64,000 bases of DNA from an uncultured Alistipes sp. (GCA_944320685.1 CALUIK010000004.1:118058-182057), one strand, 5' to 3'; shown: positions 37,213 through 46,663, numbered from the stretch's first letter. Notes: a model not told the origin generated them from the sequence alone. A program made the numbers and translations.

Positions 37213-37220
37213 TTTATTTG
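37213..37220 (+). promoter_or_regulatory. -7 box of the phosphate gene pair
   Basis: TTTATTTG, one base off TAnnTTTG, 10 bp past the Pho-box-like repeats and 20 bp before the start codon of the PhoU-like gene. Confidence 0.5.
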
Positions 37221-37240
37221 CACCAGCAAACTCGCTGAAA

Positions 37241-38023
37241 ATGGATGTGGTGAAGTTATTGGGTTTATTGTGTGTTTCAGCGTCTGCCGCCTTGCTTGCC
37301 GCGGAGGCAGGTTGCGGCGGCGTTGTCGCCGCTTTCACCATCTTCCCGCTCATACGTCCCGCCACAGTGCCGGAGGAGGAGAACTCCGCAGACAGTGTGG
37401 TCGAAAGATATGTTTCCGACATATGTATCACTCTCGACGAGATGTCCCATATCTACAATCGTACGCTGGTGGCTCTGTTCCGGCAGAACACCCGTGTGTT
37501 GCGTGACATGTCGCGCCGCTCGGCGAAACTGTGCCGCGAGTCGGAGACACGCCGCCGTGCCGGCGTCGCCCTGCGCAGCAGCGGTGCCGACGACATGGGG
37601 GCATGGCTCTTCGGCACGCGCGCCACGGTATATCTGGCGGAGGTGTGCGAGGCCCTTGAACGTATCGTGCGGCCGGCATGCGAGCATGTGGAGCGCGGTG
37701 CCGGAGCCTTTTCCAAGGAGCAGACGATAGCCCTTATGCGTATGAACGACGCCGTTGATGCCATGATCCACAAGGTTACTGCGGCTTTGTGGAAGGACAA
37801 TGCCGCGGAGGGCGTGTCAGAGGTGCGGCGCCAGCGGAACGAGGTGCTGGATTTCGTGCGCGAGTGTATACGAGAGCAGATCATGCGCGGCGGCGATGAG
37901 GAGAACACGGGTACCGACCTGCTGTTCCTGACGCTGTTGGGCGAGACGAAGACGCTGACGCTGCGCATGTCCAACCTGCTCAAGATAAAGAGCTACAGCC
38001 TTCAGTCCGCCGATGGGGAGTGA
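37241..38023 (+). CDS. Stand-alone PhoU-like helical protein with N-terminal membrane segment
   Basis: This 260-residue protein has a hydrophobic start (about residues 4-40) and then an all-helical part that resembles the PhoU-like tail of the Pit protein encoded next: a long helix near the middle, and LLFLTLLGETKTLTLRMSNL with KIKSYS at the end, which parallels SLVYLNILQESSEMLSSLDR with MIYYSERF at the end of Pit. It probably senses or gates phosphate transport or talks to the kinase. It follows Pho-box-like repeats and precedes Pit by 86 bp. Domain assignment is from pattern, not from a search. Confidence 0.6.
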   Translation: MDVVKLLGLLCVSASAALLAAEAGCGGVVAAFTIFPLIRPATVPEEENSADSVVERYVSDICITLDEMSHIYNRTLVALFRQNTRVLRDMSRRSAKLCRESETRRRAGVALRSSGADDMGAWLFGTRATVYLAEVCEALERIVRPACEHVERGAGAFSKEQTIALMRMNDAVDAMIHKVTAALWKDNAAEGVSEVRRQRNEVLDFVRECIREQIMRGGDEENTGTDLLFLTLLGETKTLTLRMSNLLKIKSYSLQSADGE

Positions 38024-38109
38024 CGGCTTGTGCGTGGCCGTTCCGGCAGCATGCCGGCCGACGGGAAAGAGGCGTATGCAGGATTTGAAATAATATATAA
38101 TTTGAATAT

Positions 38110-40344
38110 ATGGAAATAGTTTACTTCGGAATCATCGTCTTTCTTTTTATTTTGGCCGTGTTCGACCTGATGGTGGGTGTGAGCAACGATGCCGTAAACT
38201 TTCTCGGCCCGGCCGTCGGGGCTAAGGCCGCAAACGTAAAATACATCTTCGCCGTGGCGGCCGTGGGCGTGATGTTCGGTGCGGCCGTTAGTAACGGAAT
38301 GATGGAGATCGCGCGTAACGGCATCTTCAGCCCCGAACACTACTACTTTCAGGAGGTGATATGCATATGCATGGCGGTAATGGTGACCGACGTGATCATA
38401 CTCGACGTATTCAACTCGCTGGGCCTGCCGACCTCGACCACCGTCTCTATGGTATTCGAGCTGTTGGGCGGCGCATTCGCCATAGCCATAGTGAAAATCC
38501 TGACCTCGGCGGACGATGCGCTTACTTTCGGCATGCTGCTCAATACGGACAAGGCGCTGTCGGTGATCCTCGGCATATTCCTTTCTGTCGCTGTGGCCTT
38601 CTTCTTCGGTTCGGTGGTGCAGTGGATCGTACGCCTGATCTTCACGTTCGACTATCACCGTCATCTGAAGTGGAGCATCGGCCTCTTCGGCGGCATCGCC
38701 GCTACGGCCATCATATACTTCATGCTCATAAAGGGTATGAAGGAGTCTTCGCTCATGACCGACGACATGAAGGCTTGGCTGCACGAGAATGCGAGCATGC
38801 TTATGGTGGGCTGTCTGGTAGGCTTCACGGTGCTGATGCAGGTGCTGCATTGGCTGCGGGTGAATGTCTTCAGGGTTATCGTCGTGCTGGGCACCTTCGC
38901 GCTGGCGATGGCATTCGCCGGAAACGATCTGGTGAACTTCATAGGCGTGCCTTTGGCCGGATACTCTTCATACGTCGACTATATGGCCAACGGCGCCGGC
39001 AGCGACACCTTCCTCATGGAATCGCTGAACGCTCCTGCCAAGACGCCGTTCATCTTCCTCTTCTGTGCGGGCGTAATCATGATAATATCTCTCTATACCT
39101 CGAAGAAGGCGCGTAATGTGATCAAGACCTCGGTCGACCTGTCGCGTCAGGCCGCAGGCGAGGAGATGTTCGGTTCGTCGGGCGTGGCGCGCAGCATCGT
39201 GCGTACCTCGATGTCGGTAGCCACCTTCGTCACCAACGTGACGCCGGCACCCGTGAAGAGGTGGATTAACTCCCGTTTCGATTCCGACAAGGCGGTGATC
39301 ACCGACGGCGCGGCGTTCGATATGGTGAGGGCGTCGGTGCAGCTGCTGCTGGCGAGCCTGCTCATAGCGCTTGGCACGTCGCTCAAGCTCCCCCTGTCGA
39401 CGACCTATGTGACCTTCATGGTGGCAATGGGTACGTCGCTGGCCGACCGTGCGTGGGGCCGCGAGAGCGCCGTTTTCCGCATAACGGGTGTATTGTCCGT
39501 CATCGGCGGTTGGTTCATCACCGCGGGCGCGGCCTTTACGGCCTGCTTCTTCGTGGCGCTGCTGATGTACTACGGCGGAGTGCCTGTGATGGTGGTATCG
39601 ATGGGTGTGGTCGTCTTCATGCTCTTGCGCAGCAACGTGCTTTTCAACCGTAAAAAGGAGACCGAGAGCGAGGATACGCTCTTTGCCGAGATCGTTAACG
39701 CGAAGGATACTGCGGGCGTGTGGCCCATGGTCAAGGAGCATGTGTGCCGCAGTTCGGTAGGGATGCTGAACTACTCGTCGGAGGAGTACCGCCGCATAAC
39801 GGACGCCTTCATTGCGGAGGACCACCGCGCCTTCCAGCGTATAGCCCGTGAGATAAACGACCGTAAGAAACTGCTTCGCCAGACCCATCGCAAGGAGACG
39901 ATATGCATACGCCGTGTCGATAGCCGCACGGCCATCGAGAAGACCACATGGTTCCACCTGCAGAGCAACGCGCAGGAGCAGATGCACTATATCATCAAAC
40001 GCCTGTGCGACATGTGCCGCGAGCACGTGGACAACAACTTCTCACCCCTGCCCGCGGCATGCGCCGAAGAGCTGGTCCCCGTACGCAACAAGGTGTGCTC
40101 GCTTATAGCCGAGGGCGCCGCCGTCCTCGAAAACGGCAGCGAGGGCATTGCCCGCCTTGTCGAGCGGAGCGACGAGGTGAAGCAGCGTCTGGATGCGCTG
40201 TACAATACTCAGGTCAAGCGTATAAACGAGGACAGCGAGAACCTGACGGTTTCGTTGGTCTATCTGAACATACTTCAGGAGTCGTCGGAGATGCTCTCGT
40301 CGCTCGACCGCATGATCTATTACAGCGAGCGTTTCCGTTGTTGA
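38110..40344 (+). CDS. Inorganic phosphate transporter, Pit family, with PhoU-like C-terminal domain
   Basis: This 744-residue protein has two Pit half-domains: FDLMVGVSNDAVNFLGPAVG near the start and LAMAFAGNDLVNFIGVPLAG in the middle (the paired GANDxxN-type signatures), each with several membrane helices, including the conserved LGLPTSTTVSMVFELLGGAF and LKLPLSTTYVTFMVAMGTSL. A cytoplasmic PhoU-like helical tail fills about 520-744. Symport of phosphate with cations is the expected function. Such fusions are common in Bacteroidetes. It is the last gene of the apparent phosphate cluster. Confidence 0.94.
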   Translation: MEIVYFGIIVFLFILAVFDLMVGVSNDAVNFLGPAVGAKAANVKYIFAVAAVGVMFGAAVSNGMMEIARNGIFSPEHYYFQEVICICMAVMVTDVIILDVFNSLGLPTSTTVSMVFELLGGAFAIAIVKILTSADDALTFGMLLNTDKALSVILGIFLSVAVAFFFGSVVQWIVRLIFTFDYHRHLKWSIGLFGGIAATAIIYFMLIKGMKESSLMTDDMKAWLHENASMLMVGCLVGFTVLMQVLHWLRVNVFRVIVVLGTFALAMAFAGNDLVNFIGVPLAGYSSYVDYMANGAGSDTFLMESLNAPAKTPFIFLFCAGVIMIISLYTSKKARNVIKTSVDLSRQAAGEEMFGSSGVARSIVRTSMSVATFVTNVTPAPVKRWINSRFDSDKAVITDGAAFDMVRASVQLLLASLLIALGTSLKLPLSTTYVTFMVAMGTSLADRAWGRESAVFRITGVLSVIGGWFITAGAAFTACFFVALLMYYGGVPVMVVSMGVVVFMLLRSNVLFNRKKETESEDTLFAEIVNAKDTAGVWPMVKEHVCRSSVGMLNYSSEEYRRITDAFIAEDHRAFQRIAREINDRKKLLRQTHRKETICIRRVDSRTAIEKTTWFHLQSNAQEQMHYIIKRLCDMCREHVDNNFSPLPAACAEELVPVRNKVCSLIAEGAAVLENGSEGIARLVERSDEVKQRLDALYNTQVKRINEDSENLTVSLVYLNILQESSEMLSSLDRMIYYSERFRC

Positions 40345-40468
40345 CGTCCGCATCGTAACAGTCCTGTATCGGCGGTCGGAGTGTTTCGGCCGCCGATATT
40401 CCGTTGGACATGGTTCGGGCCCGTCCGACCGCGGCGCGCAGATGCCAATTCCCAAAACGCTATCCCCG

Positions 40469-40499
40469 TTTGCCCTGTACCTGACTTTTATTATATTTG
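40469..40499 (+). promoter_or_regulatory. Promoter of the nucleoside hydrolase gene
   Basis: TTTG-N19-TATATTTG, a full consensus match. It lies inside the longer open frame and so decides for the start at 40541. Confidence 0.75.
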
Positions 40500-40540
40500 T
40501 AGGCGAGATCCGGTATGCCTGTAAACAAACCTGTATATTC

Positions 40541-41551
40541 ATGAAGAGACTTTTTCTGTTGCTGGCCCTCATGGCGATGTGTGCCGTGCCGGCCGTCGCC
40601 GCCCGAGATAAGGGTCAGGCGGTGATTTTCGAGACCGATATGGGGAACGACATCGACGATGCGATGGCGCTTGACCTGCTGTTGAAGAAGCACGAGCAGG
40701 GCGTGATCGACCTGCTCGGAGTGAGCGTGCACAAGAACAACCCATGCGCCGCCGAGTTTATCGACATAATGCGCCGCTGGTATGGACATCCCCATATCCC
40801 GATCGGGGTGGCCGGCGTCACCGTGGCCGAATGCGACGACTATGCCACGCGCGTATGCCGTATGACGGACTCGCGCGGCAACCCTCTCTTTGCGCGGTCG
40901 AAGCGGCCGAAGTACGAGCCGGCGGTGGAGATGTACCGCCGTCTTCTGGCGGCACAGCCCGACGGGTCGGTGGTGATCGTCAGCGTAGGGTTCTCGACGA
41001 CCATGGCCGCGCTCCTGAAGAGCGGCCCCGACCGTTATTCCGACCTTGCGGGGCGTGATCTGGTGGCGCGGAAGGTCAAGTTCTTCTCGGTCATGGGCGG
41101 CGAGTTCGAGATGGAGGACTATCCGGAGTACAACATCGTGAACGACGTGCCGGCGGCGCAATATTTCTTCGACAACACGCCCGTTCCCGTCGTGCTGACA
41201 CCATTTACTTTAGGCAAGCGGGTGCAGTACCCTGGCCGCAGTATCGAGGAGGACTTCGGCTGGACGGCCGCACATCCTATGGCCGAGGCATACAAGGCAT
41301 ACTCGGCCATGCCGTACGACCGTCCTACATGGGATGTGATAGCATGTCTCTACCTGTTTGACGGCACCGAGGGATGTTTCTCCCTGAGCGGCCGCGGCGA
41401 GGTGCGCGTGACGGACAAGGGGGTGACGCTGTTTACCCCTGCGGCCGATGGCCGCTTCCGTGTAATCGAGGCTACGGAAGGGCAGTGCCGCCGCATCCTC
41501 GACTATTTCCTTCGCGAACTTCCCGCCCCGCCTCGCCGGTATGCCAGATAG
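40541..41551 (+). CDS. Secreted nucleoside hydrolase
   Basis: This 336-residue protein has a signal peptide (MKRLFLLLALMAMCAVPAVA) and the inosine/uridine-preferring nucleoside hydrolase fold. The Ca2+-binding motif appears as ETDMGNDIDDAMALDL (D-x-D-x-G-x-D-D variant with Gly-Asn), and VVIVSVGFSTTMAALL and FFSVMGGEFE match the later conserved strands. It should release bases from ribonucleosides in the periplasm. It is a single gene with its own promoter and terminator. Confidence 0.9.
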   Translation: MKRLFLLLALMAMCAVPAVAARDKGQAVIFETDMGNDIDDAMALDLLLKKHEQGVIDLLGVSVHKNNPCAAEFIDIMRRWYGHPHIPIGVAGVTVAECDDYATRVCRMTDSRGNPLFARSKRPKYEPAVEMYRRLLAAQPDGSVVIVSVGFSTTMAALLKSGPDRYSDLAGRDLVARKVKFFSVMGGEFEMEDYPEYNIVNDVPAAQYFFDNTPVPVVLTPFTLGKRVQYPGRSIEEDFGWTAAHPMAEAYKAYSAMPYDRPTWDVIACLYLFDGTEGCFSLSGRGEVRVTDKGVTLFTPAADGRFRVIEATEGQCRRILDYFLRELPAPPRRYAR

Positions 41552-41566
41552 GGGCATGTATGAATG

Positions 41567-41598
41567 CGTGCGGTATCCGGCGGGATGCCGCACGTTTG
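41567..41598 (+). terminator. Terminator after the nucleoside hydrolase gene
   Basis: A 12-bp stem with one G-T pair (CGTGCGGTATCC, loop GGCG) is followed by TTTGTTTT. Confidence 0.75.
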
Positions 41599-41673
41599 TT
41601 TTCGTATGCGGTATTCCATGGAGGAAGAAAAGCGTTCCGCGGTGTTTTTTGCGGTTAAAATGTCGTTACGCCC

Positions 41674-41703
41674 TTGCCCGAGAGAAAATTTGTACTATCT
41701 TTG
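41674..41703 (+). promoter_or_regulatory. Promoter of rho
   Basis: TTG-N19-TATCTTTG, consensus. It leaves an AT-rich leader of about 60 bases before the rho start codon. Confidence 0.75.
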
Positions 41704-41772
41704 CAGCGTCGTCAAAATAATCGTTCGATTATTTTACAATCAGCGAATTATAAATAAACGGAATTTTTCTAT

Positions 41773-43455
41773 ATGCAAGATTTAAGTGCGCTCAACGGGA
41801 AGACCATAGCGGAACTGCGCGAAATAGGCAAAGTTTTGGGTATAACCGATTCATCATTGAAAAAGAAAGAGCTTATCGCCCGTATAGCCGAGACGGCCGC
41901 TGCTGCGTCCGATGACGCGGTCGCCGCGCCGTCGGATACTGCGGACGGCATGCAGGATACCGAGGCGAAGACGCAGCGCAAGCGTGGCCGCCGTCCCCGC
42001 ATGAACAGCGTCCGTATCGAGGAGAACAAGCCTGCGGGCGAAGGTTCGCCGGAACGTGTGCGCATTGTCGTACCCGAGAGTCCGGTCGCGGCCGCCGAGG
42101 AGCGTATTGCGGCGGAGGCCGTGCAGCCGCAGCAGGCGCCGGCGCCTGCGGAAGCGGCAGAGGCGCCAAGGAAACGCGGCCGCAAGCCCAAGGCCGTGAA
42201 GGAGGCCGAGGAGAGTGCCGCGGCAGCAGCCGAGGAGGGTGCCCATGCGGCAGAGCCTCGTACGGCGCCGCAGCACCCGCATGTGACGGGCCATGCCGTC
42301 GAGGAGGCAGGCCGAGATGTCAAGGAAAAAGAGTATTTCGCCGGTGAGATCATCGGCGAGGGTGTGCTGGAGGTTATGCCCGACGGATACGGGTTCCTCC
42401 GTTCGGCCGACTACAACTATCTCAACTCGCCCGACGACATATACGTTTCGCCGTCGCAGATCAAGCTCTTCGGACTGAAGCCTGGCGATACCATCAGCGG
42501 TGCGATACACCCGCCGAAGGAGGGCGAGAAGTATTTTCCGCTGATACGTGTCAACGAGATAAACGGCCTTGCCCCCGAGTACATACGCGACCGTGTGCAG
42601 TTCGAGTATATGACGCCGCTGTTCCCGAGTGAGAAGTTCAACCTTACGGGTAAAGGCCACAACAACCTGTCGAACCGTGTGGTAGACCTCTTCTCGCCCA
42701 TAGGCAAGGGCCAGCGCGGCCTTATCGTGGCGCAGCCCAAGACGGGTAAGACCATGTTGCTGCAGTCGATAGCAAACGCCATAGCTGACAACCATCCCGA
42801 GGTATACATGATAGTGCTGCTTATCGACGAGCGTCCCGAGGAGGTGACCGAGATGGCGCGCAACGTCAAGGCCGAGGTCGTGGCTTCGACATTCGACGAG
42901 CAGGCGTCGCGCCACGTGAAGGTTGCGGAGATGGTCCTCGAGAAGGCCAAGCGTATGGTCGAGTGCGGCCACGATGTAGTGATATTCCTCGACTCGATAA
43001 CACGTCTGGCGCGTGCCTACAACTCGGTGCAGCCCGCTTCGGGCAAGGTGCTTTCGGGCGGTGTCGACGCCAATGCGCTGCACAAGCCCAAGCGTTTCTT
43101 CGGCGCGGCGCGCAACACCGAGGAGAAGGGCTCGCTCACGATCATAGCAACCGCGCTGATCGACACCGGCTCGAAGATGGACGAGGTGATATTCGAGGAG
43201 TTCAAGGGCACGGGTAACATGGAGCTGCAGCTGGACCGCCGCCTCTCGAACAAGAGGGTGTATCCCGCCGTTGACGTCATTTCGTCGGGTACGCGCCGCG
43301 AGGACCTGCTGCTCACACCCGAGGTGATGAACCGCACATGGGTGCTGCGCAAGTATTTCTCGGAGATGACCACGGTCGAGGCTATGGAGTTCCTGCAGAA
43401 ACAGATGTCGCTCACGGAGACCAACGAGGAGTTCCTCGCCACGATGAACCAATAG
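41773..43455 (+). CDS. rho: Transcription termination factor Rho
   Basis: This 560-residue hexameric RNA helicase ends transcripts. It has the N-terminal helix bundle (about 1-43), the RNA-binding cold-shock-like domain (about 187-260, with [20 protein letters not shown]), and the ATPase core with Walker A QPKTGKT (near 321-327), Walker [17 protein letters not shown] and the R-loop region [16 protein letters not shown]. Between residues about 45 and 185 is a low-complexity insertion rich in Ala, Glu, Pro, Arg and Lys. This is normal for Bacteroidetes, but makes the protein about 140 residues longer than E. coli Rho. Confidence 0.97.
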   Translation: MQDLSALNGKTIAELREIGKVLGITDSSLKKKELIARIAETAAAASDDAVAAPSDTADGMQDTEAKTQRKRGRRPRMNSVRIEENKPAGEGSPERVRIVVPESPVAAAEERIAAEAVQPQQAPAPAEAAEAPRKRGRKPKAVKEAEESAAAAAEEGAHAAEPRTAPQHPHVTGHAVEEAGRDVKEKEYFAGEIIGEGVLEVMPDGYGFLRSADYNYLNSPDDIYVSPSQIKLFGLKPGDTISGAIHPPKEGEKYFPLIRVNEINGLAPEYIRDRVQFEYMTPLFPSEKFNLTGKGHNNLSNRVVDLFSPIGKGQRGLIVAQPKTGKTMLLQSIANAIADNHPEVYMIVLLIDERPEEVTEMARNVKAEVVASTFDEQASRHVKVAEMVLEKAKRMVECGHDVVIFLDSITRLARAYNSVQPASGKVLSGGVDANALHKPKRFFGAARNTEEKGSLTIIATALIDTGSKMDEVIFEEFKGTGNMELQLDRRLSNKRVYPAVDVISSGTRREDLLLTPEVMNRTWVLRKYFSEMTTVEAMEFLQKQMSLTETNEEFLATMNQ

Positions 43456-43479
43456 CGGCGAACCAAAAGAACGAATACG

Positions 43480-44250
43480 ATGAAGAGACTTGTCATGTGC
43501 GTCCTCGTGGCGCTGTGCGCCGTGCCGGAGGCTTTCGGCTGGGGGCAAAAAGGCCACGACGTTGTGGCGTATGTGGCCGAATGCCACCTGTCACGGCGCG
43601 CGGCAAAGCGTATAACCGCGGCGCTGGAGGGACATTCGCCCGTATACTATGCCAACTGGCTGGACAATGCGAGCCATACACCCGAATATGCCTATACGAG
43701 TACGTGGCACTATGCCAATGTCGACGAGGGCTATACCTATGAGACGATGCCCCGCAACGAGGCGGGTGACGTCGTAACCGCCCTGAACGACATCATCGCG
43801 CGCCTGCGCAAGGGGGGACTCTCCCAAGAGGAGGAGAACATTGCCTTGCGTATGCTCATACACCTTATGGGCGACCTGCACTGCCCGATGCACGCGGGTC
43901 ACAAGAGCGATCTGGGCGGCAATACCGTCGCTGTGACCTTCTTCGGCGAGCCTGCCAAACTGCACACCGTCTGGGATACGCATCTGGTCGAGGCGGCGCA
44001 CAAATGGGGCTATACCGAGTGGAGACAGCAGATCGACCGCATGCCCAAGGCCGAGCGCGAGGCTCTGTGCGAAGGCTCTGTAGAGGACTGGTTCGCCGAG
44101 ACTGCCGTGATCTGCGGCCGCATATATGAGGAGATCCCTGCCGGTGCGAACATCTCGTACGACGAGGTGGCGCGTTATGCCCCCGTCATTGAGGAGCAAT
44201 TGCTCAAGGGGGGCCTGCGGCTGGCGGCGGTACTCAACAGCATATATTGA
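43480..44250 (+). CDS. Secreted S1/P1-type nuclease
   Basis: This 256-residue zinc nuclease has a signal peptide after which the mature chain should begin at the Trp of GWGQKGHDVVAYVAE, since the N-terminal Trp is a zinc ligand in this family. Other ligands are in MGDLHCPMHAGHKSDLGGN and TVWDTHLVE. It degrades single-stranded nucleic acid or 3'-nucleotides outside the cytoplasm. It is 24 bp after rho and may be read from the same transcript; a terminator follows. Confidence 0.93.
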   Translation: MKRLVMCVLVALCAVPEAFGWGQKGHDVVAYVAECHLSRRAAKRITAALEGHSPVYYANWLDNASHTPEYAYTSTWHYANVDEGYTYETMPRNEAGDVVTALNDIIARLRKGGLSQEEENIALRMLIHLMGDLHCPMHAGHKSDLGGNTVAVTFFGEPAKLHTVWDTHLVEAAHKWGYTEWRQQIDRMPKAEREALCEGSVEDWFAETAVICGRIYEEIPAGANISYDEVARYAPVIEEQLLKGGLRLAAVLNSIY

Positions 44251-44286
44251 CACGGCGGGGGGGGCGGCCCGAACCGGCAACATGAA

Positions 44287-44328
44287 ACGACGGAATCCGT
44301 TTCGCCTGCGGGCTGCGGATTCCGTCGT
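44287..44328. terminator. Bidirectional terminator between nuclease and GH43 genes
   Basis: A 13-bp perfect stem (ACGACGGAATCCG and complement) with a 16-base loop lies between two convergent genes. T-runs are weak on both sides. Confidence 0.65.
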
Positions 44329-44392
44329 CCGCTTTCATCTCCCGCAGGCAGTCTTGCGCACTGCGGAATAGTTCGTGAGGACAGCGTGTGCG

Positions 44393-46303
44393 CTACTTCA
44401 CGAAGATACTCTCGGTCGATGGGTGTATCTTGCGGATGGTCCCGTCGGCATTGTATTCCAACGGTTCCATGCATACCGAGCGGCTGTAGCTTGTGCCGTC
44501 GGGCAGGCCGCCGTTGTGGGTGAAGAAATACCATTTGCCACGGTACTCCACTATCGATGGGTGGGTGGTGTTGCTGTTGCCCGCGATCTCCGATATGATG
44601 CCCTTGTATTCGTAGGGGCCGTCCACGCGGTCCGCCATGGCATAGGCGATCTTCTCGGGCCAGCCCGTGGCGTAGGTGAGGTAGTACCTGCCGTTGTACT
44701 TGTGTACCCACGGTGCCTCGGTGAAGGCAAAGCCATCGAAATCGATGCGTTTTATGGGGCCCTCGATCTCGGTCATGTTGTCCTTGAGGCGGGCGCAGTA
44801 GCATATCCGGTTCCCCCAGAATATCCAAGCCTGCCCGTCGTCGTCGATGAACACTGCGGGGTCGATGCATACCCACGAGTGAGTGGCGCCGGAGCAGTCC
44901 TCGTTCGTAAGCAGCGGGTGTCCTATGGCGTCTCGGTAGGGCCCTTCGGGACGGTCGGCCACGGCCACGCCTATGCCCGAACCGTTGGTGCTGATGAAGT
45001 AGTAGTATTTGCCATCCCGTTCGACCGCGTGCGCCGCATATGCCGCCCCGGTCCTGTCCCATGCGAAGTCGGCCACGCGCAGCGGTGTCGGGTACTCCGT
45101 CCAGTTGACCATGTCGGTGGTCGAGAAGACGCACCAGTCCTTGAGTTTGTAGCCGCTCTGGTTCCCTTCACTGTCATGCCCCGTGAAGAGCCACAGCGTG
45201 TCGCGCGAGACCATCGCCGCGGGGTCGGCCGTGTGTTTGTGCGTTATGATGGGGTTGCCCGTGGCTTGGAACCCGTACTTCCCCCATCGTTGCCGCAGGG
45301 CGTCCATCTCCTGCCGTGTGATGGATATGACGCTGCCGTGGCGGGGATGGAAATCCTTGTTGAAGGGACGGGGTATCGAGTCGAAACGGTAGAGGTCGTC
45401 GCTTGTCTGGTACTCGTAGCGGCCCGACGTGTAGAGGTCGTACATCAGCACGTAACGCTCCTCGCCGTTGAGTTTGAAGATGCTCGACCCCTCGACGGGA
45501 GTCTTGCCGGCGTAGGCGTCAAGATAAACGAAGTCCTCGGCCCACGGGCCGTGCAGCGACGCCGAGGTGGCTTGCTGTATGCCGTTCTTCACTTCGCGGC
45601 CGCCTTCGTCCTTGGTGTTGCCCTTATAGAAAAGGTGCCACGTGCCGTCCTTGTATATGATGTCGTTGTCGATTGATCCGTATCTGGCGCTGAAAAGCAC
45701 CTGCGGCTCGCCTTCGAAACCGTTGAAGTCGTCGTTGGCGTAGGCGTAGTAGGTGACGAGGCCTCCCGAGCCCTTGCGGTTGAGTGTGAAGTATACCATG
45801 TACTTGCCGGTCTCGGGGTCGAAGATGGTCTGCGGCGCCCATACCCAGTGCGCGTCGCCGAAATTTTCGGGGTATGTCTCCGCAAGGTCGACGTACGCGT
45901 GCGTCCAATGTATGAGGTCCTCCGAGCGCAGCATCACGATGCCCGGGTTCTCGTCCCAGCCGTATTTTACGGTGAACATGTCCGTCGCAACCATATAGAA
46001 TGACTTGCCGTCCTCGCCCCGCAGGATGTGGGGGTCGCGTATGCCGCCGCTCTTAGATATGGTGTCGGAGGCGATTATGGGGCGGTTGCCATTGAGGGCC
46101 GTCCAGTTGACGGCGTCGGTGCTGACGGCGAAACGCAGCTGCTCCTGCTTTTCCGGCTCGCCCCGTCCCTCGAAGTAGGCGAATAGGTAACCAGCATATT
46201 CGGGTTCGCCGCTGTCGGAACCCTTGCTGCCGGTACATGAAAAGAGGAACGGCACTATGGCTGCGGCCGCAACCGTCATGGCGGATTTTAAACGGTATGT
46301 CAT
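44393..46303 (-). CDS. Lipoprotein with two tandem GH43 glycosidase domains
   Basis: This 636-residue protein has a lipobox (FLFSC) and two five-bladed GH43 domains. In the first (about 35-335) the candidate catalytic Asp is in GIRDPHILRG and the Glu in PVEGSSIFKL, with VWAPQTIFDPETGKY between. In the second (about 350-636) the base Asp is in HTADPAAMV, the modulating Asp in VCIDPAVFIDDDGQ and the acid Glu in FTEAPWVHKYNG. GH43 enzymes mostly remove arabinose or xylose; with araDAB 10 kb away, arabinoside cleavage is plausible. It is a single gene with its own promoter. Confidence 0.9.
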   Translation of the reverse strand: MTYRLKSAMTVAAAAIVPFLFSCTGSKGSDSGEPEYAGYLFAYFEGRGEPEKQEQLRFAVSTDAVNWTALNGNRPIIASDTISKSGGIRDPHILRGEDGKSFYMVATDMFTVKYGWDENPGIVMLRSEDLIHWTHAYVDLAETYPENFGDAHWVWAPQTIFDPETGKYMVYFTLNRKGSGGLVTYYAYANDDFNGFEGEPQVLFSARYGSIDNDIIYKDGTWHLFYKGNTKDEGGREVKNGIQQATSASLHGPWAEDFVYLDAYAGKTPVEGSSIFKLNGEERYVLMYDLYTSGRYEYQTSDDLYRFDSIPRPFNKDFHPRHGSVISITRQEMDALRQRWGKYGFQATGNPIITHKHTADPAAMVSRDTLWLFTGHDSEGNQSGYKLKDWCVFSTTDMVNWTEYPTPLRVADFAWDRTGAAYAAHAVERDGKYYYFISTNGSGIGVAVADRPEGPYRDAIGHPLLTNEDCSGATHSWVCIDPAVFIDDDGQAWIFWGNRICYCARLKDNMTEIEGPIKRIDFDGFAFTEAPWVHKYNGRYYLTYATGWPEKIAYAMADRVDGPYEYKGIISEIAGNSNTTHPSIVEYRGKWYFFTHNGGLPDGTSYSRSVCMEPLEYNADGTIRKIHPSTESIFVK

Positions 46304-46394
46304 AAGCCAAATCGAATTTCTGCCCAGTCGGACGATGGTGCGTATTTCGGCAAAGGCACCTTTATTCTGCTTTGCGATAACGCCTTGCCGGAAT

Positions 46395-46425
46395 CAAAGA
46401 TACAAAAAACATTGTTTCCCGCCAA
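46395..46425 (-). promoter_or_regulatory. Promoter of the tandem GH43 gene
   Basis: On the minus strand TTG-N20-TATCTTTG, consensus in sequence and spacing. The leader would be about 85 bases. Confidence 0.75.
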
Positions 46426-46524
46426 CAGCCGCTCAGACGGGAAAGTCGGCGCGGGCCTCGGGGAACGGCTCCCATAACCTCTGCTACTTTCTTCTTCCCA
46501 TGACATGAGCAGGAAAAAAGGTAG

Positions 46525-46550
46525 CGGCCTTGCATTCAAATGCAAGGCCG
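46525..46550. terminator. Terminator of tRNA-Leu (bidirectional form)
   Basis: A 12-bp perfect stem (CGGCCTTGCATT and complement, tight loop) with T-runs on both strands. It lies 28 bp past the tRNA-Leu 3' end. Confidence 0.85.
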
Positions 46551-46577
46551 TTTTTCGATATGCTTGTCTAAAGCCTG

Positions 46578-46663
46578 TACTCGAAGCCGGGATCGAACCG
46601 GCACGGCCATTGCTGGCCACAGGATTTTAAGTCCGGCGTGTCTACCAATTCCACCATTCGAGC
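46578..46663 (-). tRNA. tRNA-Leu (UAA)
   Basis: An 86-base class II tRNA on the minus strand: acceptor GCTCGAA pairs with TTCGAGT, discriminator A, a long variable arm (GGCCAGCAATGGCC) and T-loop GTTCGATCC. The anticodon loop is CTTAAAA, giving anticodon TAA (46627-46629) and A36-A37-A38. CCA is not encoded. It lies directly downstream of miaA, whose product modifies A37 in such tRNAs. Confidence 0.97.

Noticed and set aside
41854..43587. A 577-codon open frame on the minus strand across rho
   Set aside because: Antisense shadow of rho, with His/Arg/Leu-rich translation and no family resemblance.
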